64,000 nucleotides of DNA, taken from positions 1 through 64,000 of the forward strand of contig JBFXHX010000003.1 of the NCBI GenBank assembly GCA_050176585.1, read 5' to 3'. Shown in pieces: positions 11,040 through 19,873 of this stretch; within the stretch, counting starts at the first letter, position 1, and each line of letters opens with the position of its first letter. The notes under the pieces are model-generated. The model saw only the letters and a program-made list of their open reading frames with translations. It did no database searches and had not been told where the DNA came from. Both the position numbers and the translations under genes were made by a program. Origin of the DNA: CAYYWP01 sp050176585. GTDB lineage: Bacteria > Desulfobacterota > Binatia > HRBIN30 > CADEER01.

Positions 11040-11963
11040 TCAGCCGTTCCGCTCGTAGGGCTGGCCCAAGGCCGAGGGCGCGACCGCACGGCCGGCAAAA
11101 CCGGCGAGCACCAGCAGCGTCAAGGCGTACGGCAGTAACAGAAAGAACTGGAACGGCAGCGCGAAGCCGAGGGCCTGGAAGTGAAACTGCAGGGCGGTCG
11201 CTAGCCCGAAGAACAGCGCGGCGCCCAGCACACCGGTGGGGTGGCGGCGTCCGACGATAACGATCGCGAGGGCGATGAATCCGCGGCCGGCCGACATGCC
11301 TTCGACGAAGGTATTGACGTAAGCAACGGAGAGAAACGCACCGCCCGCGGCCGCACACGTTCCACACAGCACCAGGGCGACCGTGCGAATGCGGCGTACG
11401 GGGACGCCCTGGGTCTCGGCAGCGTACGGGTTTTCGCCGACCATCCGGAGCCGCAGGCCAGTGAGCGTGCGGCCGAGAACGTACCCGACGATGGGCACCA
11501 GCGCGAATGCGGCGTACCCCAGGGCACTCTGCCGAAAGAACGGGCCGACCACTGCCAGATCGGCGAGCACGGGGATCCGGAACACCGACGCGCCGGGGAT
11601 GGTCAGCGCAGCTCCGGTGACCCCGAACACCGCGCGATACGCGACGCCGGTGAGCCCGAAGGCTAGGAAGTTGAGCGCCGTTCCCGCTACCACCTGACTG
11701 GCTTGCCACCGCGCGACGAACAAGGACAGCAGCAATCCGAGCGCGGCGCCGACGAGGAGCGCGGCGGCGACGCCGAGCGCGGTGGAACCGCTCAGCAGCG
11801 CCACGACGAGCGCGGCGAAGGCGCCGCTCAGCACCATGCCCTCGAGACCGATGTTGAGGATGCCGGCCCGCTCCGCGATGAGTTCGCCGAGCGCGGCGAA
11901 CAGCAGCGGCACGGCCATGGCGATGGTCGAGGCGATGACCGGCGTGACGATATCGGGGTTCAT
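11040..11963 (-). CDS. ABC transporter permease, BMP-family nucleoside uptake (NupQ/YufQ type)
   Basis: 307-residue membrane protein with about nine hydrophobic segments. AGILNIGLEGMVLSGAFAA near residues 33-50 is the hallmark of NupQ/YufQ-type permeases, and GENPYAAETQGV lies in the cytoplasmic coupling loop. It would form the heterodimeric channel with the adjacent permease for uptake of nucleosides captured by the BMP lipoprotein. ATG 11963 overlaps the stop of the preceding permease gene by four bases (ATGA). It is the last gene of a four-gene operon and converges with sppA. Confidence 0.9.
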   Translation of the reverse strand: MNPDIVTPVIASTIAMAVPLLFAALGELIAERAGILNIGLEGMVLSGAFAALVVALLSGSTALGVAAALLVGAALGLLLSLFVARWQASQVVAGTALNFLAFGLTGVAYRAVFGVTGAALTIPGASVFRIPVLADLAVVGPFFRQSALGYAAFALVPIVGYVLGRTLTGLRLRMVGENPYAAETQGVPVRRIRTVALVLCGTCAAAGGAFLSVAYVNTFVEGMSAGRGFIALAIVIVGRRHPTGVLGAALFFGLATALQFHFQALGFALPFQFFLLLPYALTLLVLAGFAGRAVAPSALGQPYERNG

Positions 11964-12967
11964 GACCCGGATGTGGCGCCGCGCCGCTGATCGATCGCCA
12001 GCAGCGCGAAGATGACGATCGCTTGCACTGCCGCCACCAGGACCGCAGACACCCCGGCGACCCGCTGCATGGCGGTCGAGCCGACCTCGAGCGCGCCGAA
12101 GAAGGCAGCGGCCAGCGCGATGCCGAGAGGATGCAGGCGCCCGAGCAGCGCTACGGCGATCGCCGTGTAGCCAGCTCCGGCGGAAAAGTTCTCGAACAGT
12201 CGGAACGTGACGGCGCTCACCTCGATACCGCCGGCGAGTCCGGCCAGCGCGCCACTGATCGCGAGCGCACGGACGTGCGCGCCGGTGACGCGCAGCCCTG
12301 CGAGGCGTGTCGCCAACGGGTTCAGCCCCGCGGCCCGCATTTCGAAGCCGAGCGCGGTGCGAAAGAGGAGCACGTAACTCGCCGCACCAGCGGCGAGCGC
12401 CAGCAGCAGGCCGGCGTGTACCCGGTGACCGGCGATGAGGCGCGGCAAGCGGGCACTGGCGGTGATCGCATCGCTCTGCGGGTACGCGCCCGCCGACTCC
12501 ATCAGCGGGCCATTCACCAACCAGCTCACCAGGCCGAGGGCGATGAAGTTGAGCAAGATCGTGCTGATGACCTCGTCGACTCCGCGCGCCGTGCGCAGCA
12601 AGGCCGCGATGCCCGCCCACACCGCCCCGCCGGCCGCCGCCGCCGCGAGCACCGCGGCGATGGCCAGTGCGGGCGGCCACTCGCCGACGTGTGTACCCAG
12701 CCAGGCGACCATCGCCGCGCCCAGCAGAAGCTGTCCCTCCGCCCCGATGTTCCAGATGCCGGCGCGAAACGCGACCGCGATTGCCAAACCGGTGAGCAAC
12801 AGCGGACAGGTGCGGACCCCGAGCTCCGACCACGCATCGGCGCTGCCCACCGCGCCCTGCGCGAGAGCGCCGATCGCGAGCAGCGGGTCGCCCCCGGCGA
12901 TGCCGATCAGGATCGCGGCCGCGCCCAAGCCCATCAGCAGCGCGGCCAGCGGCGATGCCAAGCGCAT
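11960..12967 (-). CDS. ABC transporter permease, BMP-family nucleoside uptake (NupP/YufP type)
   Basis: 335-residue membrane protein and partner of the following permease. FRAGIWNIGAEGQLLLGA near residues 68-85 is the NupP/YufP signature; the coupling loop reads RAAGLNPLATRLAGL. The paired NIGxEG motifs in the two permeases are characteristic of this transporter class. ATG 12967 is chosen because it lies two bases after the ATPase stop and begins a clean hydrophobic segment; the open frame extends upstream into the ATPase gene without support. Cells use such transporters to salvage purine and other nucleosides. Confidence 0.9.
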   Translation of the reverse strand: MRLASPLAALLMGLGAAAILIGIAGGDPLLAIGALAQGAVGSADAWSELGVRTCPLLLTGLAIAVAFRAGIWNIGAEGQLLLGAAMVAWLGTHVGEWPPALAIAAVLAAAAAGGAVWAGIAALLRTARGVDEVISTILLNFIALGLVSWLVNGPLMESAGAYPQSDAITASARLPRLIAGHRVHAGLLLALAAGAASYVLLFRTALGFEMRAAGLNPLATRLAGLRVTGAHVRALAISGALAGLAGGIEVSAVTFRLFENFSAGAGYTAIAVALLGRLHPLGIALAAAFFGALEVGSTAMQRVAGVSAVLVAAVQAIVIFALLAIDQRRGATSGS

Positions 12968-12969
12968 CT

Positions 12970-14487
12970 TCACACGGCCTCGCTGCCGGCGAACATGCCG
13001 CCGAGCTGTTCGACCGCAAACGGTCGTCCGAGCGGCCGGCTCAACCGCCCGCGGTAGAGCACCGCGAGGCGGTTCGCGCACGCGTTGACCTCGTCGAGAT
13101 CGGTCGAGATCAGCAAGACCGCGGCGCCCCGCTTCGCCACGGTGGCGAGCGCCGCTTGCACCGCCAGCGCGGCCGCGACATCCAGCCCGCGCGTCGGGTT
13201 CGCCGCGACCAACACTCGGGGCTGCAGGGCGAGGGCACGCGCGACGACGAGCTTTTGCAGATTTCCGCCGGAGAGGCAGCGCGCGGGATTATCCAGACCG
13301 CCGGTAACGATCGCGGACGCATCCACCATCGCCTGCGCGGCCGCGCGTTGCGCGGAGCGATCCAGCATCCCGCCGCGCGATAGAGCGCGCAGCAGCCGCA
13401 CGTTGAGCGCGGCGTTTTCCGCGACGCTCATCTCACCGACCACGCCCTGGCGCTGGCGGTCGGGGGGAATGCACGCCACCCCGGCGTCAATCATCGCCGC
13501 GGGATCGAATCGCTCGATCACCCGACCGCCGACGGTGAGCGAACCGCGCGTTGGCGCACGCAGACCGGCGAGCACTTCGAAGAGCTCGGCCTGGCCATTG
13601 CCGTCCACACCGGCGATTGCGACCACCTCGCCGGCATACACGTCCACCGACACGTCGGATAACGTCGGCACTTCGCCGGCTGCCGCCAGCGTGATCCCGG
13701 CCAGCCGGAGCTGAAGTTCCGCGTGCGCTCCGGCGCCCGGCGCCGGTGCACCCTCGCGCGGCAGCTCGCCGATCATGAGGCGCGCGAGGGCCTCGGGGTC
13801 GGCAGCGCCGCGCGGCACACGCGCGACCACCTGGCCCCGGCGCATGATTGTCACAAGGTCGGCGAGCGCGCTCACCTCGGCGAGCTTGTGGGTGATGAAG
13901 ACGACCGCCGTGCCGGTGGTGCGCAGCCGATCGAGCACGGCGATCAGCTGCGCCGCCTCCGCTGGAGTGAGCACGGCCGTCGGCTCGTCCAAAATCAGTA
14001 TGCGGGTATTCCCGGCGAGTGCCTTGACGATCTCGATCCGTTGGCGCAAGCCGACCGGGACCTCGCCGGCGGGGACGTCGAGATCGCCGAGCGCGAGGCC
14101 GATGCGATCGGCCAAGCGTCGAGCGGCTTCGATCACCCGTTCGCGCCGCCAGAGCCATTCGCCGGGTGGAGACAAGCTGAGGGCGAGATTCTCCGCCACC
14201 GACAGCGCGTCGACCAACGCGAACTCTTGATGGACCATGCCGATGCCGGCGCGGCGTGCGTCGAGCGCGCTGGCGAAGTGCGCCGGATGCCCATCGAGCT
14301 CGAACGCGCCGGCGTCCGGCGCGAGCAAGCCGTAGATGATCTTCATCAGGGTCGACTTGCCAGCGCCGTTTTCGCCGACGACGGCGTGCACCTCGCCGGC
14401 GCGGACGTCCAGGTCGACGCCGGCCAGAGCTTCCACGGCGCCGAACTGCTTGCGAATGCCGCGCAGCGAAAGCAGAGGAGCGCTCAT
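12970..14487 (-). CDS. ABC transporter ATP-binding protein with two ATPase domains (NupO/YufO type)
   Basis: 505 residues with two fused ABC domains, as in the sugar/nucleoside importers. Domain 1 has Walker A GENGAGKST, signature VGLRQRIEI and Walker B ILILDEPTAVL. Domain 2 has a degenerate P-loop GVDGNGQAEL, a clean signature LSGGNLQKLVVARAL and NPTRGLD in place of the catalytic DEPT, so only one site is likely to hydrolyse ATP efficiently. This asymmetry is usual for the class. It lies between the BMP lipoprotein and the two permeases, with a two-base gap to the first permease. Confidence 0.93.
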   Translation of the reverse strand: MSAPLLSLRGIRKQFGAVEALAGVDLDVRAGEVHAVVGENGAGKSTLMKIIYGLLAPDAGAFELDGHPAHFASALDARRAGIGMVHQEFALVDALSVAENLALSLSPPGEWLWRRERVIEAARRLADRIGLALGDLDVPAGEVPVGLRQRIEIVKALAGNTRILILDEPTAVLTPAEAAQLIAVLDRLRTTGTAVVFITHKLAEVSALADLVTIMRRGQVVARVPRGAADPEALARLMIGELPREGAPAPGAGAHAELQLRLAGITLAAAGEVPTLSDVSVDVYAGEVVAIAGVDGNGQAELFEVLAGLRAPTRGSLTVGGRVIERFDPAAMIDAGVACIPPDRQRQGVVGEMSVAENAALNVRLLRALSRGGMLDRSAQRAAAQAMVDASAIVTGGLDNPARCLSGGNLQKLVVARALALQPRVLVAANPTRGLDVAAALAVQAALATVAKRGAAVLLISTDLDEVNACANRLAVLYRGRLSRPLGRPFAVEQLGGMFAGSEAV

Positions 14488-14533
14488 CGAATTCCCGTAT
14501 TAGGCGCCGTTGGACGGTGACGCCGCCGGTAGC

Positions 14534-14552
14534 GCGAGCGGATTCCGCTCGC
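14534..14552 (-). promoter_or_regulatory. Intercistronic stem-loop between BMP lipoprotein and ATPase genes
   Basis: Perfect eight-base stem GCGAGCGG / CCGCTCGC with a three-base ATT loop, seven bases after the lipoprotein stop. There is no T-run after it on the coding strand. In ABC operons such hairpins commonly stabilise or partly terminate the message so that the binding protein is made in excess over the membrane parts; that role is inferred here. Confidence 0.6.
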
Positions 14553-14558
14553 CGCGGC

Positions 14559-15548
14559 TCAGAACTCCGCGCTCGGCACCGCGAGCGTGCCGTTCATGAT
14601 CGCTTGCTGGGCGGCATCGACCTTGGTTTTGACCTCGGGGGGAATGCGGCCGGCGAGCGCTTCGTTGTACTGCAGTGCCACCACGCCGTCCTTCATGCCG
14701 AATTTCTCGATCTTCGCCCTGAAGGTGCGGTCCTTCACCTGCCGCGCGACGGCGACGAACGCGCCCGGGATGTCGATGACAGCGCTCGCGAGGATGACGT
14801 CCGGGGCGACCGCGTTCTGGTTCTTGTTGGCGCCGAAGGCGGGCACGCCGCTCTGTTGCGCGGCCTGGAACACGCCGAGCCCGGCGGCGTCGGCGTTGTG
14901 AAACAGAAAATCCGCGCCCTGGCGAGTGAGCGCCAGCGCGGCTTCTTTGGCGGCGCCGACGTCCTCCCAGTTGCCGATGTAACTGGTGACCACCTGGAAG
15001 TCCGGCTTGGCCGCCTTCGCGCCGGCTTCGTATGCGGCGATCGTGCTCTTCACCGAGGGAATCGCGATGCCGCCGACAGCGCCGGCCTTGCCGGTCTTGG
15101 AGAGCATCGCCGTGAGCATCCCCTCCAGATACGTGGCTTCCTCGAGCATGAAGCGGAGTGGGGCGACGTTCTTGCGCACGGTATTGCCCGACGTGGTGAT
15201 GAAGATGGTATTCGGGAAATCCGCGCCGGCCGCAGCGGCCGCGTCTTGAAACTCGAACCCGTGCCCGAACACCAGGTTGAAGCCGCGCCGGGCGAAGTCG
15301 CGGAACCCCTCGTCGAATTGCGCCGGCGTGTCGACCTCTACCTGGGCGACCTCGGCGCCGAGTTGGTCGCGAATGGCCAGCAGGCCTTCATAGGCCAGGG
15401 CATTCCAGCCCGCGTCGCTGATCGGGCCGGGCGTGAGGAGGGCCACCTTGAATGCGCCGGGACTCGATCCGGCGGGCGGCTCGGAGCGGGAGCAGTGTAC
15501 GAGCAGGAGCGGAAGGGCGAGGAGGACCAGCGCGCGACGAGCAGACAT
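14559..15548 (-). CDS. BMP-family substrate-binding lipoprotein (nucleoside ABC transporter)
   Basis: 329 residues. The N-terminus is a lipoprotein signal peptide, RRALVLLALPLLLVHC, with a lipobox cysteine at residue 19. The mature protein matches the BMP/PnrA family: KVALLTPGPISDAGWNALAYEGL, VFGHGFEFQDAA, the GGIAIPSV region and a late EALAGRIPPEV segment. It binds nucleosides outside the inner membrane and delivers them to the permease pair. ATG 15548 starts the signal peptide; the open frame upstream has no signal character. It is the first gene of a lipoprotein-ATPase-permease-permease operon and is separated from the ATPase by a hairpin. Confidence 0.92.
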   Translation of the reverse strand: MSARRALVLLALPLLLVHCSRSEPPAGSSPGAFKVALLTPGPISDAGWNALAYEGLLAIRDQLGAEVAQVEVDTPAQFDEGFRDFARRGFNLVFGHGFEFQDAAAAAGADFPNTIFITTSGNTVRKNVAPLRFMLEEATYLEGMLTAMLSKTGKAGAVGGIAIPSVKSTIAAYEAGAKAAKPDFQVVTSYIGNWEDVGAAKEAALALTRQGADFLFHNADAAGLGVFQAAQQSGVPAFGANKNQNAVAPDVILASAVIDIPGAFVAVARQVKDRTFRAKIEKFGMKDGVVALQYNEALAGRIPPEVKTKVDAAQQAIMNGTLAVPSAEF

Positions 15549-15623
15549 TCGCCCACAGTATCCAAGCCGACTGAGGGCGACAACGCCGCGCACGCTACGG
15601 CTACCGTCGGTGCGCGTCCCGCG

Positions 15624-16550
15624 ATGCCGGCGCGCAACAACTACCTGTTGGTAGTACTCGACAGCTGTCCGTTTCGACAGCTTCGTCGCCGCCAACCCGC
15701 GCACCATCCAGGGACTGGGCGCCCTGGAACGCCGCTGGAGTCACGCGTCGTGGACGTCGGCGTCGCATTTCAACCTGCTGATGGGCTTCTTGCCGCACGC
15801 GAGCCCGTGGCACGTCTTCGCACCCGAATACTACCGGAGCGACTTCGCCAAGTACGTCGTGCGACTCGGCGTCGAGCGCGTGGGCTTCAAAGACCTGTTG
15901 CCGGCGTTGTGGTTGCTCAAGCACACGCTCGGGTACCGCACGGAGGCCCTCGTGTCGCTCCCGGTGTTGAACCCGGCTACGCCGCTGGCGCGCGATTTCG
16001 ACCCCTTCTCGCTCATGTCTACACACGATGACTTGCAGCGATGCTGCGGCGGTTGCGCTTAGACGCTGCGCAGCCGACCTTCTATCTGGTCAACGTGGGC
16101 GAGACGCACTACCCACCCATTCGCGCTGCCCGGCGAGCCCGGCTAGGCATGGCCGCCCGTGTCAGGTGTTCACGGCACGTTGCGGCGCGCTGGACGGTCC
16201 GGATGCCCAGCTGCTGGAGTTCGATCCGGCTCGGCTCGGTCGCCTCCGCGAGCGTCAGATCGAAGGGGTGCACTGTCTCGACGGCGTGTTCGAGCAGCTG
16301 TACGACCTGCTGCCTGCACACACCTACGTGACCGTCACCGCCGATCACGGCGGGCTGTTTGGCGAGGACGGATATTTCGGCCACGGGCCGAGCCAGCACG
16401 GCAAGTTGTATGAGGTTCCGTGCCTCGAGGGCCGGTTTGCGCTGAAGCGGCGGTGCACGCGGATTGACGCTTCGCGGGTGCTCGGGCGCCGGTGCATGGC
16501 GCCCAAGTGTGTCGGCCCACGCGGACGCTCGACTCCCTCCTCCGATGTAG
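15624..16550 (+). pseudogene. Sulfatase / alkaline-phosphatase-like hydrolase, multiply frameshifted
   Basis: Coherent sulfatase-like sequence is spread over all three forward frames. It opens with NNYLLVVLDSC at 15624. One extra C near 15675 shifts the frame, giving RFDSFVAANP and continuing to DDLQ near 16036. A further shift leads to FYLVNVGETHYP (16080-16115), then FALPGEPG ending at a TAG. The last block, in yet another frame, contains the metal-site sequence TVTADHGGLFGEDGYFGHGP (16328-16390) and ends near YEVPCLEG. At least four frame changes and one stop make it non-functional unless the assembly is wrong. The DSC nucleophile region and ADHG motif are typical of the sulfatase fold. 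The end coordinate is approximate. It converges on sat. Confidence 0.75.
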
Positions 16551-16575
16551 CGGCCGGCGGGCTACATAGGAACGG

Positions 16576-16603
16576 CCGGCGCCGCGGCCACTCGCGGCGC
16601 CGG
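16576..16603 (-). terminator. Perfect 11-bp hairpin downstream of sat
   Basis: CCGGCGCCGCG / CGCGGCGCCGG with a six-base loop GCCACT, 14 bases beyond the sat stop on the minus strand. The following sequence lacks a T-run, so it may be a weak intrinsic terminator or an mRNA-end stabiliser. Confidence 0.55.
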
Positions 16604-16616
16604 AGCGGTCGGCGGA

Positions 16617-17867
16617 TTACCTGGAGCGGTAGTACTCGATGAGGATGTCCGCAATCTCGGGACGCAGGATACGCGCGTCCGGGCGCTCGCCGGCGGTGAG
16701 GGCCTCGCGGACTTTGGAGCCTGAGACCACCACCGGCTTCTCATCCGGGTGGTTGTCCATCAGATCGACGCGCCCGGCGCTGTCGTAATAGGCGGCAAAT
16801 CCAATGTTGCACGGGCGGATCTGCAACTGTCCGCGCAAATTGTCGAAGATATCCTGCGCATCGAAGTCGCCCCAGATCGGCTTCCCGTCATCATACGGCG
16901 CGTCGGCGTGCTTGCGGCCTATGACGATGTCGGTAAAGCCGAGGTTCTGCCGATAAATGCCGTGCATGACGGCTTCTTTGGGTCCGCCGTAGAGCATCTT
17001 GATGTCGAGGCCGGCGAGCTCGAAGACCTCGGTGAGATCGTAACCGCGCGCCTCCCATAGCGCTTCGTCCTTGTCACCGCGCCCGAGCAGTTGCTGATCG
17101 TGAAGGGCGCGATAGCAGCGCATGCGCACGCGGGCCGGGACGTCGTCACCCTTTAGCTCCCCGACCAGCGGGTTCAGCACCACCCCGGCGAAGAACCCGA
17201 GGCGGGTGAGCTGTTCGACGCCGGCGACGAGCGCGTACTCGTGGGCGCGATGCAGCGGGTTGCGGGTCTGAAAGGCCAGGGCGCGCTCCCAGCGGCGCTC
17301 GGCGATCAGCGTGCGGAGTTGGCGCGGGCTCAAGAGGTATTGCCCGTACTCGGGGTCGACCGGCTGTGGCAGCGCCCACAACTCGCCGCCGACCAGCTTG
17401 GCGCGCGGATCGTCCATGACCATGTGGCCGCCAGGGTGATCGGAGCGCGCGGTGCCGTAGAAGCGCTCGACGTGTTTCGGCTTGTCCCAATCGAAGACAC
17501 TCGTCACGGCGACCATGCCGACCACGCCGCCTTCGAAGGTGAGCGCCGCCGGCCGGCCGACGCGCAGCCGTCTGGCTTCATCATCGCTTACCGGAAAGGC
17601 GATCGGTGCCGTCCACGCGTAGGTGCGGAAACCGAATTCGATGCTGTCGGTGTCCAGAACGCCATGCCACGTGGCCTCATCCATTGGCCCCGACAGTGGG
17701 GAGAGGGTCCCGTCCGCGATGCGGTAGACGGTGGACAGATCGGCCCGCGTCAGCTCGATGGTCGGCAGGGCGGCGGCCTCGACGAGAAACTGGCGGCGGC
17801 GCGACAGCGGAACGGTGCGGCACACTGGCGCCTCGAGGCCACCGTGGACTGGGACGAGGTCGGGCAT
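16617..17867 (-). CDS. sat: ATP sulfurylase (sulfate adenylyltransferase), single-chain type
   Basis: 416 residues of the monofunctional Sat/MET3-type ATP sulfurylase, which makes adenosine 5'-phosphosulfate from ATP and sulfate. The catalytic QTRNPLHRAHEY (with the HxxH-like RNPLH site), IVIGRKHADAP and SGSKVREAL motifs are present; no C-terminal APS kinase domain is fused. ATG 17867 has a good ribosome site, AAGGAG, seven bases upstream. An assimilatory-type APS reductase lies at 34388-35140, so the product is probably used for cysteine synthesis. The gene stands alone between two perfect hairpins and faces a sulfatase relic. Confidence 0.95.
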   Translation of the reverse strand: MPDLVPVHGGLEAPVCRTVPLSRRRQFLVEAAALPTIELTRADLSTVYRIADGTLSPLSGPMDEATWHGVLDTDSIEFGFRTYAWTAPIAFPVSDDEARRLRVGRPAALTFEGGVVGMVAVTSVFDWDKPKHVERFYGTARSDHPGGHMVMDDPRAKLVGGELWALPQPVDPEYGQYLLSPRQLRTLIAERRWERALAFQTRNPLHRAHEYALVAGVEQLTRLGFFAGVVLNPLVGELKGDDVPARVRMRCYRALHDQQLLGRGDKDEALWEARGYDLTEVFELAGLDIKMLYGGPKEAVMHGIYRQNLGFTDIVIGRKHADAPYDDGKPIWGDFDAQDIFDNLRGQLQIRPCNIGFAAYYDSAGRVDLMDNHPDEKPVVVSGSKVREALTAGERPDARILRPEIADILIEYYRSR

Positions 17868-17910
17868 CAACAAACTCCTTGATTGTGCTGGCAACCGGGC
17901 GCGATGGCTG

Positions 17911-17938
17911 CTCTTGGCGCGCGTTTGCGCGCCAAGAG
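17911..17938 (-). promoter_or_regulatory. Perfect 12-bp hairpin in the sat leader
   Basis: CTCTTGGCGCGC / GCGCGCCAAGAG separated by a four-base loop, ending 44 bases before the sat start on the minus strand. No T-run follows, so it is not a classic terminator. It could be a leader RNA hairpin or a protein operator. The remainder of the 339-base gap 17868-18206 shows no gene; a second hairpin lies at 18157-18178. Confidence 0.5.
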
Positions 17939-18156
17939 CGATACCGGGCGAGCAATGTTGGGCCCATCGTCGCTATGCGAGCGACACCACGGTGTCAAGT
18001 ACGTCCGGCGCGCTGGCGAGACGCGTGGTCGGCGCCTCTTGATGTCAAAAGAGCGCTGTGAAGCGCGCGGCGCCGTGGCACGGGCCAATGGCGCCGGTGG
18101 ACTCGGCAGGTGCGGCCGGCGACAACGAGCTGCGGGCCGGTGAACGCCGCGGCTAG

Positions 18157-18178
18157 GCCGGCGTCAACGACCGCCGGC
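18157..18178 (-). terminator. Candidate terminator after the MltD-like gene
   Basis: Seven-base stem GCCGGCG / CGCCGGC with an eight-base loop, about 30 bases past the stop of the transglycosylase gene. No T-run, so this is a weak call. Confidence 0.35.
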
Positions 18179-18206
18179 GGTGAGCGCAGGGCAGGGGCGA
18201 TGTCCC

Positions 18207-19640
18207 CTAACGCGCGGTCGCCACCGTGCTGGCGCGCGCCGTGGTCCGGGAGCGCGCCGCACTGCCGCTGGTCGAGCGCGCGACGCGGTCTGCCGATGCG
18301 CGCCGCTTGTTGCGGGTCGCGGCGAGGACGGCCTTTCGGTTGGCTGCCGCCGCCATGCGCGCGCGCTGCGTACGGCTGACCGCGCTGGCGCGACTGCGTT
18401 TCGCCGAGGCGACCTCCAGCGGTTTCGAGCGCGCGACCGAAGCGACGCTCCGGGCGCGCGCCGGCCGGCCGGGTATGCGCAACCGCTGCCCCGCCTTCAG
18501 GCCGCGGCTCGCGCGCAGGCCGTTGGCGCGCGCGAGCGCTTGCACCGAAATGCCATACGCGCGCGCGATAGCCGATAGCGTATCGCCCCGGCGGACGGTG
18601 TGCATCTGGCCAGAGTGCGCCGCTGGCCTGCGCACCGGTTCGCGATATGCGGCGAGAGCGACCTGAAACTGGTCCCGCGTGCCTTGCGGCAGCCGTACCG
18701 TGTAGCCGTCCGGAGGCACCATGCCGCGTTTGAGGGCGGGGTTCAGCTCTTTGATGGTGTCCACGTCGCTTCCAGAGAGCTGTGCAACAGCCTGCAGGCT
18801 GATCGTGCGATTCACCTCAATGGTGTCGAACACCGCCGGGACGATCTTCGGGATCTCGATCCCGTAGTGCTTGGCGGATTTCGCGACCTCCATGGCCGCG
18901 ATGACGCGGGGGACGTACTCGGACGTTTCGGACGGGAGATACCCGCGCTCGCGCATCTCCCAAAAGCTCTCGCAGCCGCGGCCGTACTTGATGCGCTCGA
19001 TATTGGCTTCGCCGGTGTTGTAGGCCGCCAGCGCCAGGTGCCAATCGCCAAACCGGTCATAGAGGTCGCGGAGGTACCGCGCAGCCGCGCGCGTAGCCTT
19101 TTCCGGATCCCGGCGCTCGTCGACGTAGCCGTCGATCCGCAGGCCGTAGCGGCGCCCGGTGCCCAGAATGAACTGCCACGGGCCAACCGCGCCCGCGTGC
19201 GAGGTGGCGCTGAGGCTGTACCCGCTCTCCACGATCGGCACGCCGTACGCGAAGTCGGGTGGGACCCCCTCCTCGCGCAGCGTCGTCTTCATGCTCGGTA
19301 CGTACTTGCTGCCCCGCTGGAGGGCGCGTTCCAGCGAGGTCCGCATGGAGGTCTGGTACTGCTCCATGAGGTTCTGGACCTGAGGATGAGACACGTCCAA
19401 GTCCGGCACCGCCGCAGTGACGGCGGGCGGCGTACTCAAGTCGGGCAGAGCCGCATGGGCGGCGACGGCGGCGTTAAGCGCTTCGCGTTCGTTCGCGGCG
19501 GCACCTAATCCAGTCGCTCGACCATCGACCAACTGCACCGTCGTACTCGGCCGCTGGCTTGTGGTGGAACACCCGGCGGTGGCCAGAATGGTGAATAGGA
19601 TTCCCATGGCCACGATGGGTCGCTGATTCGCAGCGCGCAT
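18207..19640 (-). CDS. MltD-like lytic transglycosylase lipoprotein with LysM and basic tail
   Basis: 477 residues. The signal peptide ends in the lipobox LATAGC (C24). The SLT domain covers about residues 105-245: catalytic glutamate in PIVESGYS, then SHAGAVGPWQFI and ALAAYNTGEANI. One LysM repeat (HTVRRGDTLSAIARAYG...) lies near residues 345-390 and would bind glycan. The enzyme cleaves murein strands to anhydro-muropeptides at the outer membrane. The last 85 or so residues are an unusual low-complexity Arg/Ala/Ser tail. ATG 19640 has GGAGG just upstream; earlier codons in the frame lack signal-peptide character. E. coli MltD has two LysM copies, here only one is clear. Confidence 0.88.
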   Translation of the reverse strand: MRAANQRPIVAMGILFTILATAGCSTTSQRPSTTVQLVDGRATGLGAAANEREALNAAVAAHAALPDLSTPPAVTAAVPDLDVSHPQVQNLMEQYQTSMRTSLERALQRGSKYVPSMKTTLREEGVPPDFAYGVPIVESGYSLSATSHAGAVGPWQFILGTGRRYGLRIDGYVDERRDPEKATRAAARYLRDLYDRFGDWHLALAAYNTGEANIERIKYGRGCESFWEMRERGYLPSETSEYVPRVIAAMEVAKSAKHYGIEIPKIVPAVFDTIEVNRTISLQAVAQLSGSDVDTIKELNPALKRGMVPPDGYTVRLPQGTRDQFQVALAAYREPVRRPAAHSGQMHTVRRGDTLSAIARAYGISVQALARANGLRASRGLKAGQRLRIPGRPARARSVASVARSKPLEVASAKRSRASAVSRTQRARMAAAANRKAVLAATRNKRRASADRVARSTSGSAARSRTTARASTVATAR

Positions 19641-19873
19641 AGGTTCCTCCCTCGTGCTTCCGCGGTCGCCAGGGTGGGGAAGAGCCAAAGGCGCCCCGTG
19701 ACAACCGAGGCATCGCAAGCTTCTGCGACGCCGTTCCAACACCATGTGACGAACCCGTCCCGACGAGCGTCACGTCCTCACTCCACAATACTGCCATTGA
19801 AAGCCCCGTCCCCCAGGGCGCAGCTTGGGTACCACAGACTTTCGGGCGAGCGCAACCGCATAATATCCCGCCG

